Assembly (NCBI GenBank): GCA_036417435.1
Contig: CM070903.1
Coordinates: forward strand, 4,704,501 to 4,768,500
From: Inia geoffrensis
Taxonomy: Eukaryota > Chordata > Mammalia > Artiodactyla > Iniidae
Direction: 5' to 3'
Length of the DNA stretch: 64,000 nucleotides
Every line of letters begins with the position of its first letter. Within the stretch, counting starts at the first letter, position 1. A program made the translations under genes and the position numbers. Shown here in pieces: positions 44,985 through 57,837 of the stretch. Below the pieces are notes generated by a model that did no database searches, was not told the DNA's origin, and was given only the letters and a program-made list of their open reading frames with translations.

Positions 44985-47126
44985 CTCACCCAACCATTTC
45001 CAGCGACTCTTGGGACTTAGGGATAATTTAAGGATCTTGACAACCTGCTCTTTTCTTCCTCTGTCTTCCTTGCATAAGTTGGGCTCTCCTGTCCCACAGA
45101 AGAAGACCAGCATGGCCACTTGTCCAGAAAGCATTTCTGAGTCATGTCCCATTAGGATTCTTCCCACAAATCTGACCAGAAAATCCTACTTAGTTAGGTA
45201 GAGCTATGGATTCCCGTGTTCTTCCTACCATTGTACAGACAGTATATTTACAATTAAGAAGGAGCCTGGTGGAGTCAATATCCACACCCAAAGGATTATG
45301 TCAGGGTGGGAATTTGGTCCTGTGGGTAACAGGTGGTGGGTACACTTCTAAGTTCCCCTGGAATCAGTCTCAAGGGAGTTGTCACTTGCCGCTGAGTGAC
45401 TGGCAGCTGTGTGTCACTGTCATGGCAGCCTTGACCACGGAGGACATCTTTTCCTGGATTCTCTGTGTGTTTGCTATACACACAGCCCACGCAATCAGCT
45501 GCTCTATTCTCCCTGTCGGTCAAGGACAGTTGTAGCATGCTCTTTGCATTTGGAGACTACTAAAAGCAGTGCTGAAATTAAGGGAAAGACTTTCTATGAT
45601 TCCCTCAGATTGTACTCTTTGGGGGTCAATGTGCTCTAAATTATTTCCAAGGGGGGAAAAACAGTGCTATAAGTCACTACTAAATGGCTAAAATAGAGGA
45701 GACTGAATAGCAGATACTAGGAAGCAGGTGTTTATCATTTATGAAATAAAATTTGAAGGTGAAACACATTAGATGCATGACTCACACTCTGTTTCAGAGG
45801 TTTAGGTATTCACTGGGGAGAACTGATGATAAGAAACCAGAAGCTGAGCTTGGATCCTGTCATTCACAGCGAGCATCCCCAGTGAGAGGGCCATTCAGAC
45901 CAAGTCCATTTTTCAGGACGTTGGTGACAAAGCAGGTTGTCCGTTTCTACCCTTAATGCCAAGTCCCCTAATGGCAGTAAATTGTAATGATTAGCTACCA
46001 AACGCTCTATCCTGTGACTTTGTCATATGACAAGAAACTCATTCTGGATGTTTTAAAGTAGTAAGTAGATATTTTCCAAGTGGGTTCAATGTGCCCTGAA
46101 GCTCAGTTGTTATCCCAAGGTCTCCATTGAGTTTGTAAGTTTCCTCTGACCACACAAGTTAAGGCAACCCAAGTCCTGCCTCCTGGGGGCTTCCAATCTG
46201 CAACAGGCAGAAAAACTACTGAAAGGAAAATGGATGCATCTGCCTCTGGGATTTATTTTCAACCAGAGAACTCCCATTGTTTCCGGGTGGAAGGTAAGGT
46301 ATATTTTCTGGAAATATTTAAGAGACAAGTGGCTTTGTTTCTCTAGGGCAGCATAGACATGGCCCTGCCTGACTTCACTGTTAGGTGAGATGCCCTCAAG
46401 ATTCTTCCATTCCACCCAAGTTAAACTTACGGTACTTGGGACCCAGGCTGAGAAGTTGCTGAGGCAGGCAGCTGAGGAAGCTCCCCTGTGGATTGGGCAC
46501 TGGTCTTCCCTTGAGATCCCAGGATCCAGCCAAGCCATGTTTGCAATAGCTGAGTATATGGCTGACCTGGGAAGAGTCTAAGAAAGGGTACAACATCCTC
46601 TTCAGTCTCAGGAGAACACAGACCCTGTCACCTGCACATAAATGAGCTTAAAAGTCTTCAGGGAGATCCCCTGAGCTCATGGATTGAGTAATTGTCATGG
46701 AGGATTGACCAGTTGACTCTGGGAATGAGACCATGAATGAACAGATAAAATCTCTCCTCCCACAGAGTGTATAATTTACTGGAGAAGAAAGAACCTGAAG
46801 GAAGGTGTGTAACCACAATACGTAAGGAACATGTAAGGGAAAGACCCAGCCTGCTTCAGGGGTCACTGACGGTCTCCCCAAGGAAGCGCCATCAGGACAG
46901 AAACGGGAAGGTGGGACAAGCTGGTCAAGCAGACGGCTTGTGGGGCAGCTGCTGCCCGGGGACCCGCTCAGCACAGTGAGGGACATGGAATGATAGGGGG
47001 ATTTTCAGGTGAAATAGCTGAGGGTTTATTCTTTTGTCTCCTGTAGTCAGGAAAACCATGACACCTTTCCCACTACAACCGTGGAAATGGTTTTACAGGA
47101 GGCAGTGTTCGCTGTTTTCTTTTAAT
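44985..47126. other. No recognised gene or repeat
   Basis: About 2.1 kb with frames of up to 142 codons on both strands and no domain or transposon wording. It looks single-copy. Confidence 0.35.
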
Positions 47127-47251
47127 TTCCCCTTCCTCTTTCCCTCCCTCCCTCTCTCCTTTCCTTCCTCCCTCCCTTCCTCCCTTCTCTCCTTCTTCCC
47201 TTCCTTCCTTCCTTCCCTCATTACCCCTTCCTTCCTTCCTTCTTTCTTTCC

Positions 47252-47314
<63 letters not shown>

Positions 47315-47322
47315 TTTCTTTC

Positions 47323-47374
<52 letters not shown>

Positions 47375-47520
47375 TTCTTTCTTTCTTTCTTTCTTTCTCT
47401 TTCTGTCTTTCTTTCTTTATTTCCCTCTTTCTTTCTTTCTTTCTTTCTTTCATTCATTCATTCTTTCTTTCTTTCTTTCTTCCTTCCTTCCTTTCTTTCA
47501 TCTTTCTTTCATCTTTTTTT
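47127..47520 (+). repeat. (TTCC)n/(TTTC)n array, about 390 bp
   Basis: Begins with irregular ccctcc/ttcc steps to about 47245, then nearly pure tttc with minor interruptions (cattcattcattc at about 47450). The long Phe/Ser frame over it is an artefact. Confidence 0.97.
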
Positions 47521-48280
47521 TTGTGGAAAACATCAGCCTAACTCATTCCCGCCTGTCAGGACTCATCTCTCTGGCCTTTCAACACCTGCTCAGAACTGCT
47601 CAGCAATTGGACATCCTGCAGGAGAACCAGAGTTGGGGAAGCAAAGAGACTGAACGTTTGTCACCTAAGGATGAAGCCAGCGCTCTGATGAGAGGGATTG
47701 ATAGCTCCCACCAGAAACAAATTCTAGTTGTCTAGTTGTATGTGTATTTTATGGTATTTAGCAGCTCTTGGCAAATCATTTTTATTATGATCATTGATGT
47801 CTCTTTGGCTCTTTGCTAATGCTTGTGCTCTGTCTTTATAAAGGCTGATGACCCAGTCTTTCATGGCTTATGAAGGATGAAATCTGGAACTGCTTAGTTG
47901 ATATGGGAGCCATTGGTCTGGTGTCCAGGAAAGCAAAGCAGCCCTTTTTACAAAATGGTACATAGATGGGAGACCACGAGTCCATTTCTCTTTCCATTGC
48001 ATGTCCGCAACACAGGTTGCCCTGGGAGAAGAGACGGGGCAAGACAGCTTCTCTCCTTCTCGTGCTCTGGGACCTCCTGGTTTGTGAGAATGGAGCCTTG
48101 CCAGCCTCACTGCTCACCTGAAGATAAAGGAAGAAGTTTCTGCAGCCCTGGCAGAGATAGCAGGGCATCTCTGGAGGTGTTCACAGCACACAGAGGGTCA
48201 GGTGAAACTAGCCATGGCCCTATTTTATGATGACTCATTATTTAAGGAGTGAAAAATAGGTCAGATTGCTATTTCAAAAG
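47521..48280. other. No recognised feature
   Basis: Overlapping frames on both strands at 47836-48230, without domains. No repeat recognised. Confidence 0.35.
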
Positions 48281-48290
48281 ATAGTGGTTT

Positions 48291-48523
48291 GGGCTTCCCT
48301 GGTGGCACAGTGTTTGAGAGTCCGCCTGCCGATGCAGGGGACACGAGTTCGTGCCCCGGTCCGGGAAGATCCCACATGCCGTGGAGCGGCTGGGCCCGTG
48401 AGCCATGGCTGCTGAGCTTGTGCGTCCGGAGCCTGTGCTCCGCAACGGGAGAGGCCGCCAACAGTGAGAGGCTCGTGTACCGCAAAACAAACAAACAAAC
48501 AAAATATATATATATTTTTATAT
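48291..48523 (+). mobile_element. CHR-type SINE (cetacean class), plus
   Basis: Complete sense copy from gggcttccctggtggcacag through the tRNA-like boxes to gtaccgcaaaac, with a variable (aaac)n/(ta)n tail. Flanks atagtggttt (48281-48290) and atagtggctt (48524-48533) are the duplication. Confidence 0.92.
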
Positions 48524-48533
48524 ATAGTGGCTT

Positions 48534-49562
48534 GTAGAAATTCAGCAATATGCAAATCAGAATTCTGTGCTACAAAACAGTATCTTTCCACGTAAGTTTG
48601 GTGTGCTTACCTGGACAGTTGTGCTAACATAAATGCTACTAGTGAGCACAGTTTTTGAGCTCTGGGCTGACCTAATGGTCCCAGACACACAATTTCAATC
48701 AGTAATTTTGTGAGTCTTTTTTTTTTCTTTTTGAGAAAGGTAAATGTGCGCCATTATTCCTATGACCCTTCATTAATGCTGGCATGCTCTGCAAGAAATC
48801 TCATTACATTGTTTATTTCAGAGTCAAAGTGCTTACTTTATAAAGAAGGTAACACTTCACCTGTGGGAAAATTGGCACAATGTCTTATTTTACCATCCTC
48901 GGTGCCAAGCATAAAAAATGGCACTTTCTGTTTGGGTAATTTTCACAGCAGGAACTTTAAATTATTTACAGCTTTCCTTATCTGGAACCAGAGGAAACAC
49001 ACCATTTTCCATGCCACAGTTTATACTGTGAAATGTTCTTAGAAGAAAAATAAAGGGAGTAAATTACGGATGTGTGCAAGAATCAGAAACAGAACAAAGG
49101 AGTGTCAAGAAAGCAGGGTGTCTTTCTCTTGCTATAGTCAAGGTAGGTCTAAGGGACCCTGCCAGGGCAGCAAACATCAAGACGACTAGAAATCGCATTG
49201 TTCTTGGAGGCTTCTGCTAGATGGTTCCCAAACAAGCGGCCATGAGTGACCAAAAGCTAGAATGAAATGAACAAAACCTGGGTGGGAAATTGGCAGCAGT
49301 GCTAGACAGAGGCCACAGCTGGTGGCTAAAGTTGCGGCAATAGGGTTGGGCCATGTCTTGCGGGAAATACCAGTCAAGGACACTGGGCAGAGCATCTGGG
49401 ATCCAGGAGAAGCCAAAGGTGTTTGCCCTTCCTCCCTTCTCAGCCCTCAAGCCTTCCCCAACCTTTTGATATCTCTCCCTTCCTACTAAATAGCACTCTT
49501 TTGGAGGCATCCTCCAAACAGCATTGCCAGATGTTAACCAGCCTTATTCCCCACTGCTGATT
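48534..49562. other. Single-copy-looking stretch
   Basis: No repeat recognised. Bases 48740-49070 have even composition and no low-complexity runs. Frames are at most 110 codons. Confidence 0.3.
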
Positions 49563-49580
49563 AAGAAGTTCACATCTTGG

Positions 49581-49961
49581 GGGACTTCCCTGGTGGTGCA
49601 ATGGTTAAGAATCCGCCTGCCAATGCAGGGGACATGGGTTCGATCCCTGGTCCAGGAAGATCCCACATGCTGTGGAGCAACTAAGCCCGTGCGCCACAAC
49701 TACTGAGCCTGCGCTCTAGACCCCGCGGGCCACAACTACTGAACCCGCATGTCACAACTACTGAGCCCACGTGCTGCAACTACTGAAGCCTGCGCACCTA
49801 GAGCCTGTGCTCTGCAACATAAGTCACCTCAATGAGAAGCCCACGCACCGCAACGAAGAGTAGCCCCCGCTCGCTGCAACTAGAGAAAGCCTACATGCAG
49901 CAACAAAGATCCAACGCAGCCAAAAATAAATAAATAAATTTATTTATTTATTAAAAAAAAA
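49581..49961 (+). mobile_element. CHR-2-type SINE, extended body, plus
   Basis: tRNA-like head (gggacttccctggtggtgca ... gggttcgatccctggtcc) followed by an unusually long body with repeated cacaactactga / gcaactactgaag steps and an ataaataaattta tail. Flanks aagaagttcacatcttgg and aagaatttcacgtcttgg match 16 of 18. Confidence 0.92.
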
Positions 49962-50159
49962 AAGAATTTCACGTCTTGGCTTTGAACTGATCTCCTGTCA
50001 ATTTAATTAGTGAAAATGAGTCCACTGAGGTTGAGTTTCTGGACCTACATGGTTAGGACCTCACCTTACAATGGAGGGAGGAGTCCCTGTGCCACTCTTC
50101 TAGGCTCTCCTTCTAATTCTATTAATTGACTCAGTTCAGCTAAACACAACAACAATAAC

Positions 50160-50345
50160 AAAAATGGTTTACACTGACTGAGCTGCATTATGATGAGTAT
50201 CATAGGAGGATTTTCTCCCTTGATTCTTACCTCAGTGAAATACATAGACTAACACACATTTTACAGTTAGAGACACTGAAGCTCACACAGGTAGGAGGAG
50301 GTGTTAGCAGGATTCACACTGAACACCTACCTTCAGAAACCACCT
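50160..50345 (+). repeat. MIR SINE fragment
   Basis: Contains cacattttacagttagagac, actgaagctcacacaggta, gcaggattcacact in MIR order. Confidence 0.6.
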
Positions 50346-50399
50346 TCTCCATCACCCTGCTATGCCGAGGAACAGCATCATCTATTTGATGTAACTCAG

Positions 50400-50600
50400 T
50401 AGGCTTTCTCTCATTGTCCATTTATCCTACTAATATCAACTGTGATACTATTGTTAATAACAGAACATTTATTAATATGTTATAATTTTCAGAATGTTTT
50501 CTCATCATGCTTTCTTTTGAACCTCACAACAGGTAGGCAGGACAAATGTTTCTGCCCTGTTTTATGGGAGAATAACTTAACTCAGGAGGGCACACCTGTA
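50400..50600 (+). repeat. MIR SINE fragment
   Basis: Contains aacatttattaatatgtt, gaacctcacaacaggtaggc and ctgccctgttttatgggag in MIR order. Diverged. Confidence 0.5.
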
Positions 50601-51250
50601 TACTTGCCAAATGAGCAAAAGAACAAAACAGAGCCCTCTGACCACAAAGCCTGAGCCTTTTGTTCTCCATCTCGAGCCCAGCATACCTGTCCTGTTCCAG
50701 GACTTCTGTTCCTAGTAAGGAAAGTCATTCATTAAATTTTGGCAACGATGAGTGTCAGGGTGTCAGGGCTCCAGGTGGGTGGAGCACAGTGATGGGCAGC
50801 CAGGCAGCAGAAGGTGTCAGATCATCTGTTCATTTCTACATGGGTCTACACCCCAACCAGGAGCCATGCTGGGGCTCAGGGCAAGGAAGGTTTGAGCCTT
50901 GAAAAATTAGTGTCCCTGGCGAGGCTGGGCATAATCTCCTAGCAACCGTGCAGCGGGAGTGCGGAGCAATGCTTTAATCAGAGAAGGACTGATACAGAAG
51001 ACCCATCCCACTAAGTCAAAGGCATTATAGCAACTAGCAAATGGGGAGGAGAGGCAAAAAGCAAAGTGGAGATAAGTGACACCTGTCGGAGCAACAGGAG
51101 CATCTTTGTGATTGTCACTCTGATAAGAGAGTGTTTATCCAAATAACAGCTGTTTAGATGTAAGGAGCAATGAAGAAACTCAGCTTGGGAGGCCTTCGGA
51201 GATCCTGCCAAGAGTGAACGTTGGAGCCATCAGAATCCCATATACTGGAT
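50601..51250. other. No recognised feature
   Basis: Short frames only. Confidence 0.35.
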
Positions 51251-51254
51251 CTTT

Positions 51255-51425
51255 AACTGGGGCCAAGGAAATTATTCCTCTTTGCTCCAAGTTGTCCTTC
51301 TGAAAAACAGGAATAATACTTAACTCATGAAATTGTTCTGAGAATTAAATGTGATGATATACACAGACAGCCTAGCAAAGTGTCTGGCACACATGGGAGA
51401 ATCAATCCATGCTATTTTCTGTCTT
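51255..51425 (+). repeat. MIR SINE fragment
   Basis: Contains tccttctgaaaaacaggaat, catgaaattgttctgagaat, agtgtctggcacacatgg in MIR order. Confidence 0.65.
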
Positions 51426-51742
51426 TCTTCTCTCTTCTGCACACAAATGCTGTGAGTGAGAACCGTGACTCCATCCCAGGATGGGATAAATGGCTTATTC
51501 CAAACCCAAGAGTTGGCGCATCCAGAAATCTGCCTAGTAGGGGTATGGTGCAGGCAAGAAGAAAAATATCTTTCCTTTGAGCACCTTCTGATCTTCATTG
51601 GCTGGGAACAGCAAAGGCTAAAGTAATTCATCCATATTCATAACCCTGGATAAGAAAGAAAATTTCCCCTTGCTTGGAAGGTGGTCTGGATTCCTCTTCC
51701 ACCGACAAGTCCTACTAGCAGGTGGTTTATGAAGAAGTCACC

Positions 51743-52205
51743 TGGATGGACCTACAGATGATCATATTAAGTGAAGTAAGTCAGACAGAGAAAGACAAAT
51801 ATCATGGTATCACTTATATGTGGAATCTAAAAAAAAACGATGCAAGTGAATTTATTTACAAAACAGAGATAGACCCGTAGCCATAGAAAACAAACGTATG
51901 GTTACCAAAGGGGAAAAGGGGGAGGGATAAATTGGGAATTTGGGATTAACAGGTACACACTACTATATACAATATAGGTAAACAACAAGGTCCTACTGTA
52001 TAACTCAGGGAACTACATTCTGTATCTTGTAGTAATCTATAATGGAAAGGAACTTGAAAAAGAATATCTATCTATATATACATACATATATATACATATT
52101 TTATATAATATACGAAAAGAATACATATGACTGCATCACTTTGCTGTACAGCTGAAACAAACACATTATAAATTAACTACACTTTAATAAACAAATGGTT
52201 AAAAA
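51743..52205 (+). mobile_element. 5'-truncated L1 3' end, plus
   Basis: Starts in the last ORF2 codons (gatggacctacagatgatca, gtaagtcagacagagaaaga), then 3'UTR with cctactgtataactcaggg and an aactacactttaataa end. Flanks gaagaagtcacct and gaagaactcacct are the duplication. Confidence 0.88.
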
Positions 52206-52209
52206 GAGA

Positions 52210-54495
52210 AGAACTCACCTTATTTGAGATAACTAATCAATAATAAACTGCCATAGAATCTATCTAAAGGCCCTTCAAGAAAAAGTGACAAAAAATGGCA
52301 GGTCAAGAACACTCAGCGAAAGAAAGTTGTCATGAAACAGATGGAAACTGAGGCTAAACATATCTTCAGAAAATCTATGAAATATTAATCTTAATTCAGT
52401 TATCGTTGTCAAACAATGTAAAGTACAATAAACAAAAAAATCAGACATTCAAGAGCTCAGGGAAGAGATAGCAAGAGAGAAGATGGTGAAACCTGAAAGT
52501 GATACAGAGTGGAGAGTAAAATTTACATTGTTCCCAGGGTTTACAGGTGTTTGCAGGGGTAATGCATCACCATAATGGAAGCAGAGCCATCTCCAATGCT
52601 ATTTAAATTATATGAGAGCATAGATAAACAAGAAAATCTTACTTTCACAAAATTGAAACAAACATAGCTTTGTCCTCAAAGGTAAAAAAAAAAAAATAGT
52701 ATGAAAAACAAAAACCATAGGCAAATCTCACTTAGTGACATTAAGCAACACACTGAAAAAAAAGTACCAAGAGTTCTGTTCACATAATAAAAAGATCCTT
52801 CAATATTAGGAAATCTTTGAGTAATAATTCACCACATTAAAAGAGCAAAAATGAAAAAGTTTATAAAGCTGAAAAGACAGTTGATAAATTCAACATTTAA
52901 ATTGTTAATAAGAAAAAAACAACTATACACGTTCTCATCAATATGAAATATATCCCACTTAAGATATAGCAACCAAATACAATTTGTGATCTCTGATTGT
53001 TTCTTGCCATTAAAACCATTTGGGATCAACTGGACATATTTGAAAATGAACTGGGTATTATAATAATTAATTTTGTTATGTTGGCTAATGATTTGTGTCT
53101 ATGTAGAGGAATAGCTTTATTTTTTGGTGATCAGTGATTTCTGTAATTTACTTTAAACCATGTGGATGTAGATACAGATAGTGTGTATGTGTGAAGCAAA
53201 TAAGATAGGGTGTTAACAATTGTTGACTCTAGGTTATTAGGTTTATGATGTTTATTGTACTATGCTTTCTAATGTTCTGCATGTTTTAAAATATTCACGA
53301 TAAAGTATTTTAAAAATATTCATCTCAATCCAAAAGCCACTCTAATGCTTCACAGGGAAACGTTGGAAACCTTCCCCTATAGTCAGGAGTAGGAATGTTA
53401 AATATTACCACTCTTATTTATTTTAATCTGGAGCTAATGGTCAATTTAATTGGAAGGAAGAAAGGAATAAGGGGTGGATGAAGTAACTTTTTATTATGGA
53501 AAAAATGTGGAAAACCAAGAGGAAACATTTGAAAAGCAATTACATGCAATAAGAGGAACTAGAAAGTGTCAGAATAAAGCTGTTAATATACAGGTATCAA
53601 TTACTGTCTTATACACAGCAGAGGGAGGTTACAGTGGAAGAAAAAAGCCATTTATGACATCAAAAAAATGACATAACTGGGAAAAAATTTCCCAAGAAAC
53701 AGTGAAGATCATGGTAAAACATGGTAAAAGAAAATGGTAAAACACTATGAAAGAACGTGACAGACTTGATAAATGGAAAAGCGTACTCTACGCTGAGACA
53801 GAACTCAGTTTTCTAGAGTTGTCAATTCTCCCTTAGTTAATGTATACATTTAATATCATCAAAATAAAAACCTAATAGCAATTTTTTAAAGAGAGAAATA
53901 AACAAGCTTTCTGAAAAAGAATTTTTAAATAAAATTGCAACAATTCAATCAGTGTGATGCCGGCATTAGAAAAGACAGGCAATGGGAAAAGTGCCTCATA
54001 TGTAGACACAATTAGATATAAGAATTTAAAGATGATATTTTAAATTAGAGAGGAAAACACTAATTATTAAGTAAGGATAGTGGAGATAACTACATAGTAT
54101 TTGGAAAAAATAAATTGTAGAAAACAAATTTTCAATAGCTCAAGCTATAAATATACAAAAAGAAAACAATGAAAACACTAAAAGAAAATACAAAATGAGG
54201 AATTTCTCTGTAAGTATTACACGAGACCTGGTTTGATAAATTCAACTATATAAACCTCTGAATTGGTAAAAACTTCACAAAGAAATTTGAAACACAAATG
54301 GCCATCTTGCAAAAAATTTTGCAATTTTTATCAGGATAAAAGAGTTAAATTTTTCTAACAAACCAATGAAAAAATGATTACAATAAAATAGAGATTGAGT
54401 AAGGGATATTTACAGAGACAGTTTCCACCATTCCTCCCAACACAAATACAAACTTCTAAACACATGGAAATGTGTTTCTTCTCACTCAGTTCGTT
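52210..54495 (+). mobile_element. Old L1 (L1M-type) ORF2 and 3' pieces, plus
   Basis: Diverged sense L1 wording: caccacattaaaagagcaaa (about 52830), gacagttgataaattcaac (about 52877), cttcacagggaaacgttgg (about 53348). A 3'UTR-like piece (tttattgtactatgctttct ... cacgataaagtatttt) sits at about 53040-53320. More than one insertion or rearrangement is likely. No frame survives. Confidence 0.55.
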
Positions 54496-54499
54496 CTTT

Positions 54500-56125
54500 A
54501 ACACCATACAGAAAATGGATTAAAGACCTAAATGTAAGACCAGATACTATAAAACTCTTAGAGGGAAACATAGGCAGAACACTCTTTGACACAAATTGCT
54601 ACAGTATCTTTTTAGAGCCATCTCCTAGAGTAATGGAAATAAAAACAAAAATAAACAAATGGGACCTAATTAAACTCAAAAGCTTTTGCACAGCAAAGGA
54701 AACCATAAACAAAATGAAAAGACAACTCACAGAACGGAAGAAAATATTTGCATGTGATGCTACTGACAAGGGATTAGTCTCCAAAATTTACAAACAGCTC
54801 ATTTAGCCCAATATCAAAAAAACAATCAACCCAATCAAAAAATGGGCAGAAGACTTAAATAGACATTTCCCCATAGAAGACATACAGATGGCCAAGAGGC
54901 ACATGAAAAGATGTGCTCAACATCTCTAATTATTAGAGAAATGAAAATCAAAACTACAAAGAGTAGGACTTCCTTGGTGGTCCAGTGGTAAGGAATCCAC
55001 CTTCCAGTGCAGGGGACATGGGTTCGATCCCTGGTCAGGGAACTAAGATCCCACATGCCGCGGGACAACTAAGCCCGTGCACCACAACTACTGAGCTCAC
55101 TTGCCTCAACTAGAGAGCTCACATACTGCAAACTACAGGGCCCATGCACTCTGGAGCCTGTGGGCCACAACTAGAGAGAAGCCCACACACCACAACAAAG
55201 AGCCTGTGTGCTGCAACTAAGACCCAACTCAGCCAAAAATAAAAAACAAATAAATAAAATTAATAAATATTAGGAAAAAAACTACAAAGAGATATCACCT
55301 CACAGAATGGCCAGTCAGAGTGGGCATCATAAAAAACTCTACAAACAATAAATGCTGGAGAAGGTGTGGAGAAAAGGGAACCCTCTTACACTGTTGGTTG
55401 GAATGTAAATTGGTACAGCCACTATGGAGAACAGTATGGAGATTCCTTAAAAAAACTAAAAATAGAGCTATCATATGATCCAGCAATCCCACTCTTGGGC
55501 ATATATTGGAGAAAAACATGGTTCTGGACATACATGCACCTCAGTGTCCATTGCAGTAGTGTTTACAGTAACCAAGACATGGAAGTAACCTGAATATCCA
55601 TCAACAAATGAACGGACAAAGAAGATGTGGTACATATATACAATGGAATATTACTTGGCCATTGAAAAGAATGAAATAATGCCATTTACAGCAACATGGA
55701 TGGACCTGGTGATTATCATACTAAGTGAAGTTAGTCAGACAGGGAAAGACAAATATCATATGATATCACTTATATGTGGAATCTAAAAAAATGTTACAAA
55801 TGAACTTATTTACAAACGGAAACAGACTCAGAGACTTAGAGAACAAACTTATGGTTACCAGGAGGGAAGGTTGAGTGGAGGGATAGATTGGGTGTTTGGG
55901 ATTGACATATACACACTACTATATTTTAAATAGATAACCAACAAGGACCTACTGTATAGCACAGGGAACTCTGCTCAGTACTCTGTAATAATCTAAATGG
56001 GAAAATAATTTGAAAAAGAATAGATACATGTATATGTATAATTGAATCATTTTGCTGTACACCTGAAACTAACACAACATTGTTAATCAACTATGCTCCA
56101 TTATAAAATAAAGATTTTAACAAAA
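54500..56125 (+). mobile_element. 5'-truncated L1, ORF2 end plus 3'UTR, plus, split by a SINE
   Basis: From 54500 the sequence follows the C-terminal third of L1 ORF2 (gattaaagacctaaatgtaa, gggacctaattaaactcaaa, aagggattagtctccaaaat), is cut at 54966-55279 by a SINE, resumes with aaatgctggagaaggtgtgg, and ends in the cetartiodactyl 3'UTR (ggacctactgtatagcacag, ctatgctcca) with an A-rich tail near 56120. Stops and frameshifts make it non-coding. Confidence 0.88.
54966..55279 (+). mobile_element. CHR-2-type SINE inside the L1, plus
   Basis: Long-body form from ggacttccttggtggtccag to gccaaaaataaaaaac. The 14-base duplication aaaactacaaagag is at 54950-54963 and 55278-55291. Confidence 0.92.
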
Positions 56126-57192
56126 GATAATAGGAAAAAAAAGAATCATGCAAATTGAAACTATATCTCAGTTCTGTTGTTCACCAACCAAACTGACATG
56201 GATCAAAGATGACAAAAATTTTGGGGGAAAATAGGAGGAAAGAGACAGACTCTTGTTTTGTGGCTGGGAATTATCACTTGGCACATCTGAAGGCAAATTT
56301 GGTAATATTTATGATAAATTTTAATTATGTTAAATTAAATTATATTTACTTACAATTATGTATTTATCATATTTCATATACCAATCATATTACTTACTAA
56401 TGTGTTATTATCATATATTTATAATATTTAATTATAAAATGAAAGTACAGCTCTCCTTTGACCTGGAAATTCCTCTTCTAGTCATTTATCTACAGATATT
56501 TTCACACATATATAAGTCCGTACCTGAGCAAGCCCTTGCAAGATGATTTTGTTTTTCATAATAGAAAGCTGGTAGAAAAAAAAGAAACAAACAAACGCTA
56601 GATAGCTTATTCAAGAAACTGGTAAATCGGGCTTCCGTGGTGGCGCAGTGGTTGAGAGTCCGCCTGCCGATGCAGGGGACACGGGTTCGTGCCCCGGTCT
56701 GGGAAGATCCCACGAGCCGCGGAGTGGCTGGGCCCGTGAGCCATGGCCGCTGGGCCTGCGCGTCCGCAGCCTGTGCTCCGCAATGGGAGAGGCCAAGACA
56801 GTGAGAGGCCTGCGTACCGCAAAAAAAAAAAAAAAAAAAAAAAAAGAAACTGGTAAATCCATTATGACACATTCGTTTAGTGGCAGCAGTTGAAAAGGAT
56901 GAGGTAAATCTTTGGTACCGACATTGAAACATCTCCAAAATGAATATGAAGTGAAAAAAAAATCAAGAGCAAGAATATTGCGCTCAGGAGGCTCTCGTGT
57001 GTATAATTTTCAGTCCCAGGATTTTCTTGCATGAAGTACAGAATATCCATTTCTGTGAGGATACGCCAGCAGTTGGCAATGGTGCTTGCCTCTGGGGTAA
57101 GGCTGGGGAAAGGTGGTTGGAGAGAAACTTGCATCCTCCTGTATAACGTTTTTATCTTACGTTTTGTATCATTTGCACATATTATTTATTCA
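56126..57192 (+). mobile_element. Old L1 (L1M-type) 3' region, plus, split by a SINE
   Basis: Sense wording of an old L1 ORF2 end and 3'UTR: ctgaaggcaaatttggtaat, acctggaaattcctcttcta, tttatctacagatattttca, then after the SINE aaaggatgaggtaaatc, acattgaaacatctccaaaa, and a tttttatcttacgttttg end. Confidence 0.7.
56629..56843 (+). mobile_element. CHR-type SINE (cetacean class), plus, well preserved
   Basis: Complete sense copy with an uninterrupted A tail of about 25. The 16-base duplication AAGAAACTGGTAAATC is perfect at 56613-56628 and from 56844. With a perfect duplication and pure tail, it is a likely young insertion. Confidence 0.94.
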
Positions 57193-57194
57193 AG

Positions 57195-57420
57195 TTGTGA
57201 ACACAGTGTTGACAATAGTAACTACGATAGCAAACACTAGCGTTTACTATGTGCCAGGCACTGCTCTGACTACTTCAGAGACATCAACTCACACCATCGT
57301 GGCCACAGCCTCAGGAGGAAGGGACGTTGCAGATGACGAAACAAAGTGCAAAGCACACAGCTGGACTGGAATTCTTCCAGTCGCTTGCCTCCGAATCTTT
57401 GCCCTATCGAATGTCTGTGG
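57195..57420 (+). repeat. MIR SINE
   Basis: Order gcgtttactatgtgccaggc, actgctctgactacttcag, ccacagcctcaggaggaag, cagatgacgaaacaaagtgc, gcacacagctggactgga matches MIR. Confidence 0.8.
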
Positions 57421-57835
57421 AGGAAACACCCGCAGAACGGGAGGTTTTCTATGGTTGATGATAAAGATAAGAAAAGGGATGCAAATGATGGAAAGGAAGT
57501 GTCCATGAGGTGTGAGGGAATGGGGTTCAGGACTCACGGCAGGGATGGACCTGGTTCAGGAAGAAGGACCCCTCCTTTGAGAAGGGAAGGACCTGGTAGA
57601 CTGGTGCTGTCAGCACATGTTTTGCATGCTGACATCAGATGTTTCAATGTCAATACCAAAGACTTAACTTCATCCTTTAAACTGCTGCCATAAATAAATG
57701 TGTCATAATGGATTTACAAATCTTTTAATGTAGGTATTTAGTGTTTGCTTGTTTTTATTGTGTTTGATGTATTATACGTTACTATTATATTTTTATTTAT
57801 GTTTTACCTAAAATATAATCCTATTTTGTAGTAGT
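57421..57835. other. No recognised feature
   Basis: Short frames only, AT-rich after 57690. Confidence 0.35.
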
Positions 57836-57837
57836 GA

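Noticed and set aside
44624..45201. Long Phe/Leu/Ser and Lys/Glu/Arg frames over 44.6-45.2 kb
   Set aside because: They are translations of a (TTTC)n/(GAAA)n array in every frame, not proteins.
47034..47735. 233-codon plus-strand frame and the opposite Lys/Glu-rich frames
   Set aside because: They are driven by the (TTCC)n/(TTTC)n array. The non-repetitive ends show no domain.
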